NCBI RefSeq assembly: GCF_000025345.1
Contig: NC_013757.1
Span: forward strand, 3,844,001 to 3,908,000
Direction: 5' to 3'
Length of the DNA stretch: 64,000 bases
Source: Geodermatophilus obscurus DSM 43160
GTDB lineage: Bacteria > Actinomycetota > Actinomycetes > Mycobacteriales > Geodermatophilaceae
In this document: one piece after another, positions 48,216 through 56,601 of the stretch
How the letters are laid out: each line of letters opens with the position of its first letter
Numbering within the stretch: position 1 is the stretch's first letter
Notes under the pieces: generated by a model
Seen by the model: the letters and a program-made list of their open reading frames with translations, nothing else
Database searches by the model: none
Told to the model about the DNA's origin: nothing
Program-made: the position numbers and the translations under genes

Positions 48216-49102
48216 TGCGCCTCCCCCTGGGCGTTCCGACCCGCTCGCCGCAGGCCGTCGACGACCGGCGTCGGCACGCCCACGAACGGTCGGGAGACCT
48301 CGAACTGCGGCCGTAGGTTCTCCTGCGTGGCCCAGAAGGCGTCGAGCCGCTGGGTGATCGGCGTGGAGACACCGACCGTGGCCGCCACGTCGGCCCGCAG
48401 AGCCACGGGGGGCGGTGCCGCCACGGTCGGCAGGTCGAGCTGCGGCACGGCCATGGCTACGACGACGGCCGTGGCCACCGGCGTCGTCCCGTGCCGGTTG
48501 CGGCCGACGAGCTCGATCCGCTGGCTGTCGTCCACCCGGACGAGGGCCTGGCCGCAGGCTGGGTAGCCGCTCCGACCGTCGACGACGACGTCGCGGGCGT
48601 GCTCGAAGCACCAGGTGACGCTCACGTCCCAGCCGGGGCGGACGATCGTGTGGCTCACCGACAGCGCGCGCAGCACCGGCGCCTGCTCGACCGGCGTCTC
48701 GGCGTCCGTCCGGATGCCGTGCCGGCAGGCGACGGCTGCGGGCACGTTGCCGGCTTCTGCAGTGGCGCGCTGCTGCGCCTCGGCCTCGCGCCAGTCCCTG
48801 ATCCAGCGGTCGGTCCAGGGCAGCGGCGAGGGCGGCGCGGCCTTCGCCGTCCTCCCTCGTGCGCGGCGGGTCCCGCCGCCCAGCCACCGCCAGCTGCGGG
48901 CGCGCAGCCACGCGAGGAGGAGCAGGAGGAAGAAGGACCAGAGGAACGCCTCGGCGAGGTCCGTGAGGAAGCCCGCGACGCGGTCGGCCTCGAGGTGCCC
49001 GCCCCACTCGGTGTTGTGGTTCAGCGCCACCACGCCGGCGACGAGCACGATAAGCGCCCAGCCGACGACCAGCGGATCACGGCGCAGTGGTTCCCGGAAC
49101 AT
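48212..49102 (-). CDS. Membrane protein paired with DUF4407
   Basis: 296 residues from ATG 49102 with GGGGGAG upstream. There are two transmembrane helices at about 12-30 and 46-66 (FLWSFFLLLLLAWLRA), an Arg-rich linker, and a cytosolic or extracytoplasmic domain of ~200 residues with three cysteines (VACRHGI, VTWCFEH, YPACGQAL). No family was recognised. Coupling to the DUF4407 gene by GTGA suggests a two-protein complex. Confidence 0.75.
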   Translation of the reverse strand: MFREPLRRDPLVVGWALIVLVAGVVALNHNTEWGGHLEADRVAGFLTDLAEAFLWSFFLLLLLAWLRARSWRWLGGGTRRARGRTAKAAPPSPLPWTDRWIRDWREAEAQQRATAEAGNVPAAVACRHGIRTDAETPVEQAPVLRALSVSHTIVRPGWDVSVTWCFEHARDVVVDGRSGYPACGQALVRVDDSQRIELVGRNRHGTTPVATAVVVAMAVPQLDLPTVAAPPPVALRADVAATVGVSTPITQRLDAFWATQENLRPQFEVSRPFVGVPTPVVDGLRRAGRNAQGEAQ

Positions 49103-49429
49103 GTCTCCCCCGTTGCGCGGCCCGACCCGCGCGCGTCCCCCGTACACCGATGCGTCCGTGTGGACGCGATCGCCTCGAGTGATTGTCACGCTCCGTGACC
49201 GGCGGACGGGAGGCCCGTCACCCGAAGGTGCGACCCCGGGACGAGTGCGGCCAATCCGCGTCGAGCCTGAACTGCGCCCGTTGGCCGACGATCGCGTGTT
49301 GAGCGCGACAGCGCGTCGAGGTAGCGACGATCGATCGCCGAGGCGGATCGGGGAACCCGATGGTTCCGGACGGTGGGCTTCCTGCCGATGGACGAAGTCG
49401 TCAGCACCGCCTCACACGGGGAGATCGTC

Positions 49430-49849
49430 ATGGCCAAGTCCGGCAGGTTCCGCTTCCACGGCGGCGCGGCCACCTACGTGGGCACCGCCCTGCTCGGCGC
49501 CCTGATCACCATCTGCACCCTGGGGATCTGCTACCCCTTCGCGTTGGTGCTGCGCGAGCGGTGGCGGGCCAAGCACAGCACGATCGACGGGTACCCGCTC
49601 GTCTTCACGGGTTCTGCCACTGCGCTGTTCGGCAACTGGATCAAGTGGTTCCTGCTGATCGTCGTCACCCTCGGCATCTACCTGTTCTGGGTCGGCCCGC
49701 GCATCGCCGAGTGGAAGTGGGAGCACACCGACTTCGACCGCAGCCGGTACCCGTTCCCCCTGACCGACCCCACCAAGGTCGCCTCCGTGCAGCAGGCGGG
49801 TGGGCTGCTGATCCCGGGCCATGCGCCTGTCGCGCCCCCGCAGCACTGA
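49430..49849 (+). CDS. DUF898 (YjgN-like) membrane protein
   Basis: 139 residues from ATG 49430, preferred over the in-frame ATG at 49388 because GGGGAG lies 6 nt upstream and family members begin here. FRFHGGAATYVGTALLGALI, ALVLRERWRAKHSTIDGYPL and WFLLIVVTLGIYLFWVGPRI are the DUF898 motif order with three to four hydrophobic segments. Function unknown. Confidence 0.82.
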   Translation: MAKSGRFRFHGGAATYVGTALLGALITICTLGICYPFALVLRERWRAKHSTIDGYPLVFTGSATALFGNWIKWFLLIVVTLGIYLFWVGPRIAEWKWEHTDFDRSRYPFPLTDPTKVASVQQAGGLLIPGHAPVAPPQH

Positions 49850-49935
49850 ACCCCACCGGCCGGGTGGGAAGCCGTCTCCCCACCCGGCCGGACGCTGCTG
49901 AGCACTCCGGCCACATCCTCGACCCGAGAGGCCAC

Positions 49936-50625
49936 ATGACCTACCGACTGCCCGCGGCGCTGAGCGACCCGGACGACTCGTCCACCGCCGTCCGCTACCT
50001 CCGCACCTACTACGGCCTGGACGACGGCCGGCGCTACACCGGCTCCTCCTTCGACGACTGGCCGGGCAACGCCGAGGACCGGTTCACCGCTGACGACCTC
50101 GTCGCGGTGAGCTTCCTGTCGGTCTTCGTGCCGCCGATCGCTGCCCGCGAGCTGCTGGCCGAACGGTCCACCCTCTTCGCACGGCTCCTCTCGGCGATCG
50201 GGCCGGACCACGACCTGGTCGAGGTGTCGGACAGCATCGACAGCTCCTGGCCGGTCCGGGAGCTGTACTCCGCGCTGCGCAGCCTGCACGGCGTGGGCCC
50301 CACGATCGCCAGCAAGCTCTGCGCCCGGAAGCGCCCACGGCTCGTCCCCGTGTACGACTCGATCGTCGCTCGGGTCACCGACGCATCCCGGCGCCAGTGG
50401 GAACCGCTGCGCCTCGAACTGCGGCGCAACGACCTCCACGACCGGCTGGTCGCGCTCCGGACCGAGGCAGGAGTGGGTGATCACGTGTCCCCACTGCGCG
50501 TGTACGACGTCGTGACCTGGATGGAGGGCAAGGACGCGGACCTGAGGCCCACCACACCCGAGGAGCAGCTCGGGGCTGAGCTCGCCGACTCGCCGGAAGA
50601 GGACCTCCCCGAGCGGGACACCTGA
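49936..50625 (+). CDS. DUF6308-family protein with a helix-hairpin-helix
   Basis: 229 residues. The N-terminus includes VRYLRTYYGLDDGRRYTGSS and FDDW. A central LHGVGPTIASKLCARKRPRL is a helix-hairpin-helix, so it probably binds DNA or RNA. The acidic C-terminal tail ends EEDLPERDT. I recall this as DUF6308. It lies 69 bp before the McrA-type restriction gene on the same strand, which suggests a defence context. Confidence 0.75.
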   Translation: MTYRLPAALSDPDDSSTAVRYLRTYYGLDDGRRYTGSSFDDWPGNAEDRFTADDLVAVSFLSVFVPPIAARELLAERSTLFARLLSAIGPDHDLVEVSDSIDSSWPVRELYSALRSLHGVGPTIASKLCARKRPRLVPVYDSIVARVTDASRRQWEPLRLELRRNDLHDRLVALRTEAGVGDHVSPLRVYDVVTWMEGKDADLRPTTPEEQLGAELADSPEEDLPERDT

Positions 50626-50694
50626 TCTGTCCAGCCGGCCGTCACACCGCGGCGGCCCGTGTCCCGGCGTGCTCTCGCCGCGCCGTGAGGGACA

Positions 50695-51609
50695 GTGACA
50701 GCCGTGCCATCGAGCCCGCGCGCTGAGCAACAGGTCCTCGACCGGTTGTCCTCGTTGCGTCAGCACCAGCAGGACGGACGCCGGTCGCCGCACAAGCCGC
50801 TGTTGGTCCTCCTGGCGCTGGGCCGTCTGGCTGCAACCGGCACGAGCGCGGTCCCCTGGTCGGACGCCGAGGAGAAGCTGGCCGACCTCATCGCGGAGTT
50901 CGGGCCATCGTCGAGGACGAGCCGTGCGCAGAGTGCCGCGTTCCCGTTCACGAGGTTGCGGGCCGACGGTGCGTGGACCCTCGATCGGGAGGTCCCCATG
51001 GACACCGTCACCCCGTTGCGCGACGGGGTGACCGGCCGGTTCGAGGCCTCACTGGAGGCAACCTTGAAGGGCCGTCCGGAACTGCTCGACGAGGTCGCGC
51101 GGACGCTGGTCGAGAGCCACTTCCCGGGCACGGTCGCCCCGGACGTCCTCGTGGCGGTCGGTCTGGATCCCGACCTGCTCGAGGGGCGCACCGGCAGCGC
51201 GAGCCCCGGCCAGCGACGGCGCAGCGGCGCCTGGCCGGCCGCCGTCATCGCCGCGTGGGACCGGCAGTGCGCCTTCTGCGGCTTTGACGGCGCCGCCGGC
51301 GGAGCCGTGGTCGGGATCAAGGCGGCACACGTCCGCTGGTTCAAGCTCGGCGGCCCCGACGACCTCGACAACGGGCTCGTGCTCTGCTCGCTGCACCACA
51401 AGCTGTTCGACCGCGGGCTGCTCGGGCTGGACGACGACCTCGCCGTCGTCGTGTCCCAGCGCTTCTCCGCCCGCACACCACAGGGCCGGGCCCTGTACGA
51501 CCTGCACGGCCGGCGGCTGCGGCCCCGTCCGGGCGCTCCTCTACCGGCCGAACGGCACGTGGTCTGGCACCGCGAGCAGGTCTTCCAGGGGACGGCGCTC
51601 GCCGGCTGA
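50695..51609 (+). CDS. Phosphorothioate-dependent HNH restriction endonuclease (McrA type IV)
   Basis: 304 residues from GTG 50695; GTG 50704 is possible. The N-terminal sulfur-binding-domain pattern RSPHKPLLVLLALGRL with DLIAEFGPSS and AAFPFTRLRADGAW matches ScoMcrA-like proteins. The C-terminal HNH has zinc cysteines CAFCGF (192-195), AAHVRWFKLGGPDDLDNGL and CSLHHKLFDRG. These enzymes cut DNA that carries phosphorothioate (Dnd) modification and so exclude foreign modified DNA. No dnd genes are in the window, as expected for a type IV system. Its last 205 bp are duplicated at 52837-53041. Confidence 0.9.
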   Translation: MTAVPSSPRAEQQVLDRLSSLRQHQQDGRRSPHKPLLVLLALGRLAATGTSAVPWSDAEEKLADLIAEFGPSSRTSRAQSAAFPFTRLRADGAWTLDREVPMDTVTPLRDGVTGRFEASLEATLKGRPELLDEVARTLVESHFPGTVAPDVLVAVGLDPDLLEGRTGSASPGQRRRSGAWPAAVIAAWDRQCAFCGFDGAAGGAVVGIKAAHVRWFKLGGPDDLDNGLVLCSLHHKLFDRGLLGLDDDLAVVVSQRFSARTPQGRALYDLHGRRLRPRPGAPLPAERHVVWHREQVFQGTALAG

Positions 51610-51721
51610 GGGCCTCCTGGGCGCCCGCTGCGCTGGGGCGGCGCTCTCGGGGCGGCCGATGTCGGCGATCGTGCCGACGCGGATCGGCCATCCCGGCACC
51701 GAGAGACCGGCGACTGCGTCC

Positions 51722-52189
51722 TCAGGCAGGGAACGGCGGCATGTCGGAGTGCAGGGAGGCCGCCATCGCGTGCATGCGAGTCGCCGCGGCATGTTCGGCC
51801 CGGACGTCGTCGCTGTCGACCGGGGACACCGGGTCGTACTCCACGCGGTTGCGGATGGTGCGCAGCCGGCCGAAGGGCCGGAAGGCCGTCCGCGGCGGCG
51901 GGTCGGGGAACTGCGCCTCGATGGCCAGTTGCACGGCGACGTGGCCGCCGCGGCTCGTCGCGCGCAACCCCTGTACTTGCAGGAGTGCGGCCAGGCTCTT
52001 GCGAGCAGCGTCGTACAGCATCGTGTAGGCACCGTCGGGGTCGCTGTCGGCCACGACGAGGGCACTGTCCAGGTGTCTGGCCGCCGCCTCCAGCAGCGCC
52101 GAGGCAGCCGCTCGGTCAGCTGGCACCGACTGGAGGCGGCGCTCCTCGAGCAGCCGCCGCACCACGTCGGCACCGGCCGGACCGCTCAC
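51722..52189 (-). CDS. HEPN-domain protein of an MNT-HEPN pair
   Basis: 155 residues from GTG 52189, overlapping the MNT stop as GTGA. Helices LEAAARHLDSALVVADSDPD and AYTMLYDAARKSLAALL are a HEPN four-helix bundle. The usual RX4-6H active site is not present; the corresponding segment is RTIRNRVEYDP, as in the SAV_6107-type subgroup. It may be an RNase with a variant site or an inactive partner. Confidence 0.82.
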   Translation of the reverse strand: MSGPAGADVVRRLLEERRLQSVPADRAAASALLEAAARHLDSALVVADSDPDGAYTMLYDAARKSLAALLQVQGLRATSRGGHVAVQLAIEAQFPDPPPRTAFRPFGRLRTIRNRVEYDPVSPVDSDDVRAEHAAATRMHAMAASLHSDMPPFPA

Positions 52190-52779
52190 GACCGCGGCTC
52201 CTCAGCGAGGTCCAGCTCCACGGTCGGCCGCTCTCGGACCGAACGCGTGAAGGCGTCCGACGCCGCCTCCCAGCCGCCCGGCGAGCGGAACACGACCTGC
52301 ACCTCGCGCCCCAGCAGTCGCGACGCCTCGTCGACCTTCTCGATCACCGCATCCCGGTCCGGCTCCCCGATGACCACCAGGTCGACGTCCCCGGGGGGCG
52401 GTCCGGGCTGACCGTGGTAGCGCGCCGCCCACGACCCGACGATCAGAGCGGACTCGATGCCGGGTTCCCCGGTCAGCGCTTCCTCCAGCACTGGCTTGGG
52501 GCCGTAAGCAACCAGCAGCAGATCCGTCAGCGGTCGGACCAGGGGGGAGCTGGCGTCGGCACGGAGCAGGCGGGTACGTCCCACCCGTCGATCAGCGAGC
52601 ACTCCGGCTTCGACGAGACGCTGCACGTCCGCGTGCAGGTTGCCCGGATCGGCTCCGATCTCACGGGCCAGCTCCGCGATGCTGGCCTCGCGCGTCGGCT
52701 GCAACAGCAGCGCGGCGAGCAACCGGGCCTGCGTCTCGCTGCGCAGTACGGGCAGCAGGGATGAGACCCGCCGTGTCAT
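52186..52779 (-). CDS. Winged-helix MNT nucleotidyltransferase (antitoxin of the HEPN pair)
   Basis: 197 residues from ATG 52779 (GTG 52785 possible). The N-terminal winged helix is RSETQARLLAALLLQPTREA with GADPGNLHADVQRLVEAGVL. The C-terminal minimal nucleotidyltransferase has GSWAARYHGQPGPPPGDVDL, with GS and DVD as the metal site. In related systems the MNT partner AMPylates or otherwise silences the HEPN toxin, and the winged helix would autoregulate. A palindrome precedes it. Confidence 0.85.
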   Translation of the reverse strand: MTRRVSSLLPVLRSETQARLLAALLLQPTREASIAELAREIGADPGNLHADVQRLVEAGVLADRRVGRTRLLRADASSPLVRPLTDLLLVAYGPKPVLEEALTGEPGIESALIVGSWAARYHGQPGPPPGDVDLVVIGEPDRDAVIEKVDEASRLLGREVQVVFRSPGGWEAASDAFTRSVRERPTVELDLAEEPRS

Positions 52780-52783
52780 ACGC

Positions 52784-52797
52784 ACATGATGTCATGT
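52784..52797. promoter_or_regulatory. Operator palindrome before MNT-HEPN
   Basis: ACATGA (52784-52789) and TCATGT (52792-52797) form an inverted repeat over the start region of the MNT gene, the likely site of its own winged helix. Confidence 0.5.
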
Positions 52798-52836
52798 AAG
52801 TGTGACACGGCTCAATGGGCCCGGGGGGCGCACACC

Positions 52837-53041
52837 GTTCGACCGCGGGATGCTCGGGCTGGACGACGACCTCGCCGTCGTCGTGTCCCAGCGCTTCTCC
52901 GCCCGCACGCCACAGGGCCGGGCCCTGTATGACTTGCACGGCCGGCGGCTGCAGCCCCGTCCGGGCACTCCCCTGACGGCCGAACGGCACGTGGTCTGCC
53001 ACCGCGAGCAGGCCTTCCGAGGGACGGCGCTGGCCCGCTGA
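52837..53041 (+). pseudogene. Truncated duplicate of the McrA-type endonuclease 3' end
   Basis: This 205-bp stretch is collinear, without gaps, with 51405-51609. It encodes FDRGMLGLDDDLAVVVSQRF through RGTALAR and ends in its own stop codon. The zinc cysteines, HNH and sulfur-binding domains are absent. The junction at about 52837 falls just after the MNT promoter. It is a partial duplication that brackets the MNT-HEPN pair. Confidence 0.88.
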
Positions 53042-53062
53042 CGTGGATCTTCGACCAGGCTC

Positions 53063-53416
53063 CTAGAGCCAGTCGACGAGCCCGGCATCCGGGACCTGCT
53101 CGTCTGCATCCTCGGGCCGGGCGTCCAGCCAGGCAGCGAGGGCTCGCTCCAGTCGCGGCAGATCCTGGGGCCTGCGAGGCCAGCGGCGCGCGGGGACCAG
53201 CAGGAGACCCGAGTGGTGCCCGGTGTCCAGGCGCAGGAAGTTAGCGACGTTCCCGGTGACCACGATCCGCCCTCGCTCACGGGCGAACCGCGCGACCTCG
53301 ATGTCGGACCGGCAGATGAGCTCGGCCAGGTCAGCGACGGCGAGGACGTCGTGGCCGCGGGCCCGCAGGTGCTCGGTGAGGCGCGGGGGGTACATCTCGT
53401 CGAGCAGCAGCCTCAC
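53063..53416 (-). CDS. DUF5615 PIN-like toxin
   Basis: 117 residues from GTG 53416 (GTGA overlap). VRLLLDEMYPPRLTEHLRAR and GHDVLAVADLAE, then REDGRIVVTGNVANFL-like RERGRIVVTGNVANFLRLDT, are the DUF5615 PIN-like signature with acidic residues at the N-terminus. It is predicted to be an RNase or a derived toxin. Confidence 0.85.
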   Translation of the reverse strand: MRLLLDEMYPPRLTEHLRARGHDVLAVADLAELICRSDIEVARFARERGRIVVTGNVANFLRLDTGHHSGLLLVPARRWPRRPQDLPRLERALAAWLDARPEDADEQVPDAGLVDWL

Positions 53417-53847
53417 TGGCCGCGACCGGCCAGGATCTCCTGCTGGCGGCGCCATGCGGCTTCGGCTTCGTCCGCGGCTCGCTGGGTGGCCTCGATGCGC
53501 TCGTCGACCTCGCCGCGGTGGTCGGCGTAGTAGGCCATGGCGGCGCGCACCTGCGACTCGGTCAGCGCGAGCAGGTCGGCGACCGTGGCGATGACGTCGG
53601 CTGTCCCCTCGCTCTGGTTCATGCGGAGGGTGCGGATCACCTCGTCGACGTCCGGACCGGCCACCAACCCGGCCCGTCGACCGCTGGGGCCGTCCCGGAA
53701 GGTGATGCCCGGGTGCGCCTCGCGGCGCAGCGCTTCATCGAGTAACCGTTCGATGGTCGAGGACACGGACGCCCCGCGCCGCCCGGCCAGATCGGACAGC
53801 CGAGCGAGTACGTCGTCCGACAGCCGCACGGAGCGCGGGGTCGCCAT
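53413..53847 (-). CDS. Antitoxin of the DUF5615 pair (RHH with C-terminal helices)
   Basis: 144 residues from ATG 53847. RSVRLSDDVLARLSDLAGRR with SSTIERLLDEALRRE is a ribbon-helix-helix domain. A longer C-terminal part (DEVIRTLRMNQSEG, then SQVRAAMAYYADHRGEVDER) contains a DUF433-like helix-turn-helix that reads incoming helices. Its TGA overlaps the toxin GTG. Confidence 0.82.
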   Translation of the reverse strand: MATPRSVRLSDDVLARLSDLAGRRGASVSSTIERLLDEALRREAHPGITFRDGPSGRRAGLVAGPDVDEVIRTLRMNQSEGTADVIATVADLLALTESQVRAAMAYYADHRGEVDERIEATQRAADEAEAAWRRQQEILAGRGQ

Positions 53848-53848
53848 G

Positions 53849-53863
53849 GCTACATCGTGTAGC
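53849..53863. promoter_or_regulatory. Operator palindrome of the DUF5615 pair
   Basis: GCTACA-tcg-TGTAGC lies 2 bp before the antitoxin ATG on its 5' side, a likely autorepression site. Confidence 0.5.
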
Positions 53864-53987
53864 ACGTAGTGAGGGCGGGACCGGGTGTGGGTGCTGAGCG
53901 CGGTCCGCGCGGGTCATCCGGCGACCGCGGTGGACGTCGACGTGGCATGTGCCCAGCCGCCGTCGCGAGCGGTGTGCTCCGGTGGGG

Positions 53988-54359
53988 TCAGCGCGGAGCG
54001 ACCCGGAGCCGCTCGGCGATCCCCTCGACGTCGGCCGCGCCGGCGGCCACGTCCATGACGAGCTGGAAGGCCGCGTCGTCACTCAGGTCCGGTCGGGTGC
54101 CATTGAGGTCGAGGAACACGACGGTGGCCAGCCAGCCGAGCCGCTTGTTGCCGTCGACCAGCGGGTGATTCCGCGCGAGCGAGTGGAGCAGCGCGGCGGC
54201 CTTGAGCGGCAACGTCGGGTAGGCCTCCTGCCCGAAGACGATCGCCCGGGGTCGCGCAGCAGCCGAGTCCAGCAGGCCGACATCGCGCACCGGGCCGGTA
54301 TGCAGCGCCCGGACGAGGCCGAGGAGGTCGTCGAGGTCGAGGTACTCGACCTCGCTCAC
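53988..54359 (-). CDS. Doc/Fic-type kinase toxin
   Basis: 123 residues from GTG 54359 (GTGA overlap). The Fic motif is NHPLVDGNKRLGW (His65 to Lys72). The position after Gly-Asn is Lys, as in Doc, which phosphorylates elongation factor Tu. EYLDLDDLLGLVRALH and the short length agree with Doc. Confidence 0.9.
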   Translation of the reverse strand: MSEVEYLDLDDLLGLVRALHTGPVRDVGLLDSAAARPRAIVFGQEAYPTLPLKAAALLHSLARNHPLVDGNKRLGWLATVVFLDLNGTRPDLSDDAAFQLVMDVAAGAADVEGIAERLRVAPR

Positions 54360-54562
54360 ACCGTGCCCAGGCGGTGCAGCACGTCACCCCACCTGTCGAT
54401 GAGCCGACCGGTGCTCTCCTGGACCCGCGCAGCGTGGCCGCTGCGCTCGTACCGTTCGAGGACGGCCCGGCGGATGATCTCCTGCCGGGAGGTGCCCTCT
54501 GCGGCGGCGAGGGCCGCGAGCGCCCGATCCAACTCGTCGTCGGTCCGCAGGGTCATCGCCAT
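54356..54562 (-). CDS. RHH antitoxin of the Doc pair
   Basis: 68 residues from ATG 54562 (ATG 54556 possible). TLRTDDELDRALAALAAAEG with TSRQEIIRRAVLERYERS is a CopG-type ribbon-helix-helix. The C-terminal helix (GRLIDRWGDVLHRLGTV) would block the Fic site. A GGTA/TACC dyad lies just upstream. Confidence 0.85.
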   Translation of the reverse strand: MAMTLRTDDELDRALAALAAAEGTSRQEIIRRAVLERYERSGHAARVQESTGRLIDRWGDVLHRLGTV

Positions 54563-54599
54563 GCCATGATGGTACCGAGGTGATACCACTTCCGGCCAT

Positions 54600-55163
54600 T
54601 CAGTCTGCGTCGACAGGCACGTTCCGCAGCGCCCTCGCCCCGGACACCGCGCCGATCTGCCTCACACCCGTCGAGCGGACGCGCGGTCCATGGCGGACGA
54701 CGGCCGTGACAGACCCTGGTGGGAAGTAGGCCCGCCTGCGCCGCTGCATGCCGGCCAGCTCCCATCCCCACGGCACCCGCGCCGCCTTCCCTCTGTTGTG
54801 CCGCCTGCACAGCGCTTGGCCGTTGGCGACGTCGGTCGCCCCGCCGCGGCTGTGCGGGTGGACGTGGTCGGCCTGGAGCGCCTCGGTCTCCCGACACCGA
54901 CCGAGCAGCCACGAGTGGTGCTCGCACCGGTGACCCGCCCGCTCGAGGAGTGCGACCTTCTCGGCCCGGGAGAAGGTGCGGCGAGGGTCCCGCCCGTGCC
55001 CTCCGTGGACGACCGCGCGGCCGAGCCCGACCACCTTTGCGATCGCGAGGAGCAGGACACCGATCAGCCACGGGGTCGAGAGGACCGCTGCCAGGACGCT
55101 CCTGAGCACCGCACCGACGAGGTCGCCGGCAGCCATCTCCAGTCCTGCGACGGCTGCGCCCAT
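54600..55163 (-). CDS. Membrane-anchored HNH endonuclease
   Basis: 187 residues. N-terminal hydrophobic helices at about 17-50 (LAAVLSTPWLIGVLLLAIAK) are followed by an HNH domain: CEHHSWLLGRCRE, LQADHVHPHSRGGATDVANG and ALCRRHNRGK. It should cut double-stranded DNA at the membrane, which is an unusual location for HNH enzymes. It is the first gene downstream of the TA cluster on the same strand. Confidence 0.85.
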   Translation of the reverse strand: MGAAVAGLEMAAGDLVGAVLRSVLAAVLSTPWLIGVLLLAIAKVVGLGRAVVHGGHGRDPRRTFSRAEKVALLERAGHRCEHHSWLLGRCRETEALQADHVHPHSRGGATDVANGQALCRRHNRGKAARVPWGWELAGMQRRRRAYFPPGSVTAVVRHGPRVRSTGVRQIGAVSGARALRNVPVDAD

Positions 55164-55300
55164 GCCCGTCTCAACGGGTCCGGCGAGGGAGGACTGGAGC
55201 CTCGTCCCGCAGTCGGGTGAATCGGCCGCCGCCGTAACGCTGCCTCAGGCGGTTGGCCCACGCGGGCAGGTAGCTGTCCCACGTCGTCGCCCCTCCGTGG

Positions 55301-56500
55301 TCAACCGGTGGCGACCGCCCCGGCGCTGTTGGGGACCAGCTCGACCCAGGTGGTCCCGGGCGGCAGCGTCACCGGGGCGCCGTCCGCTCGGGTGAGCGTC
55401 ACGCGGTCACCGGTCGCCGGCTTGGACCAGGTGGCCTCGACCGTGTGGCCGCCGGAGGCGACGAGGGCCCGGCCGGTGCCGGTCAGGATGGTCTCCGGGA
55501 CGGGGTTGCCGGCCGGGTCGCGGGCCTCGGTCGCGACGACGTCGACGCGCAGGACGACGACGTTGGTGGCGCCGATCCGCCGACCGTCCGCCTCGACCGC
55601 CGGGGTGCTCCCCTCGCTGCGCAGCCAGCGGCCGTCGGCGGCGCTCCAGGTCCACCGGGGGTGGCTGACCCCGGACAGCGTGAGCTCCAGGCTGATTGTC
55701 GGTTGGCCCGCGGCGACGGCGGTGGGTCGTTCGCCGGCCGCGGGATGGTCGAACTGCGCGCTGGGTGAGGTTCGGTGCGCGGCGTCGGCCTGGTCCACGA
55801 GGGTCTGCGGCACGGCGTAGACGTTGTGCGGCGCCGCGCGGGTCGACGTCCGGTGGAAGCCGCCGGCCGGGGTGTCCTGGCTGAGCACCTGCAGCCCTGC
55901 GTCCTGGGCGGCGGTGACGTAGGTCGGCACGCCACCGGAGAACGCGAGCAGCCCGCCCAGCGGCGCGGCGATCGCGGGGTCCATCGGCCGGATCGACCGC
56001 ACCGGGCCGATCTCGGGCGGGGGGTCGGAGTGGTAGACGGCGACGAACCGGGTGATCCCGCCCTCGACGACCTGCTCCCACACCACGTCCGCGGCGCCCA
56101 GCCCGGTCTGCGGGCGGGCGTCGACGGAGTTCTCGATCTTCACCGCGAGCGCCGGGCGGTCGGCGACCGCGTCGGCCGGGACCCCGGTCAGCGGCCAGGC
56201 GGGCGCAGCCGGCCTGAACCCGGCGATGACGGACTGCAGGAACGGAAACGCGGACAGGTGCTTCTCAGCGGCCGGCCACGTGACCACCACGCCGGCGGTG
56301 ATCAGCACCACGAGCAGGGCCGCTCGAAAGGCGCGCCCGGACCTCGACCGGCGGCGGCTCTTCGCCGTCCTTCCGCTGCTGGACCGGGAGCCCTTCGTGG
56401 CGCGGGCGCCCTTGCTCGGCCCGGGGCGGGACCGGGGCGCGGTGGACCTGGGCACGTCGGGCTCCTGGCTCGGCGAGGCGTTGCCTACCTGTATCGGCAC
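55301..56500 (-). CDS. DUF3048 (YerB-like) lipoprotein-class or membrane protein
   Basis: About 399 residues from GTG 56500; the start is uncertain because the first ~55 residues are a low-complexity basic stretch. One transmembrane helix at about 58-76 (FRAALLVVLITAGVVVTWPA) is followed by an extracytoplasmic domain with DUF3048 motifs: PALAVKIENSVDARPQTGLG, ADVVWEQVVEGGITRFVAVY, IGPVRSIRPMDPAIAAPLGG and a late VVVLRVDVVATEARDPAGNP. Function in actinobacteria is unknown. Confidence 0.88.
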   Translation of the reverse strand: MPIQVGNASPSQEPDVPRSTAPRSRPGPSKGARATKGSRSSSGRTAKSRRRSRSGRAFRAALLVVLITAGVVVTWPAAEKHLSAFPFLQSVIAGFRPAAPAWPLTGVPADAVADRPALAVKIENSVDARPQTGLGAADVVWEQVVEGGITRFVAVYHSDPPPEIGPVRSIRPMDPAIAAPLGGLLAFSGGVPTYVTAAQDAGLQVLSQDTPAGGFHRTSTRAAPHNVYAVPQTLVDQADAAHRTSPSAQFDHPAAGERPTAVAAGQPTISLELTLSGVSHPRWTWSAADGRWLRSEGSTPAVEADGRRIGATNVVVLRVDVVATEARDPAGNPVPETILTGTGRALVASGGHTVEATWSKPATGDRVTLTRADGAPVTLPPGTTWVELVPNSAGAVATG

Positions 56501-56601
56501 AGCTCACCGGCCTCGGCACCGTGACTCCGCGGGACAGCCGGGGTGGCCTGGACCCCTCAACGCCACGAATCCCCACAGCGTGTCCAGAACGGCTCGTCAC
56601 G

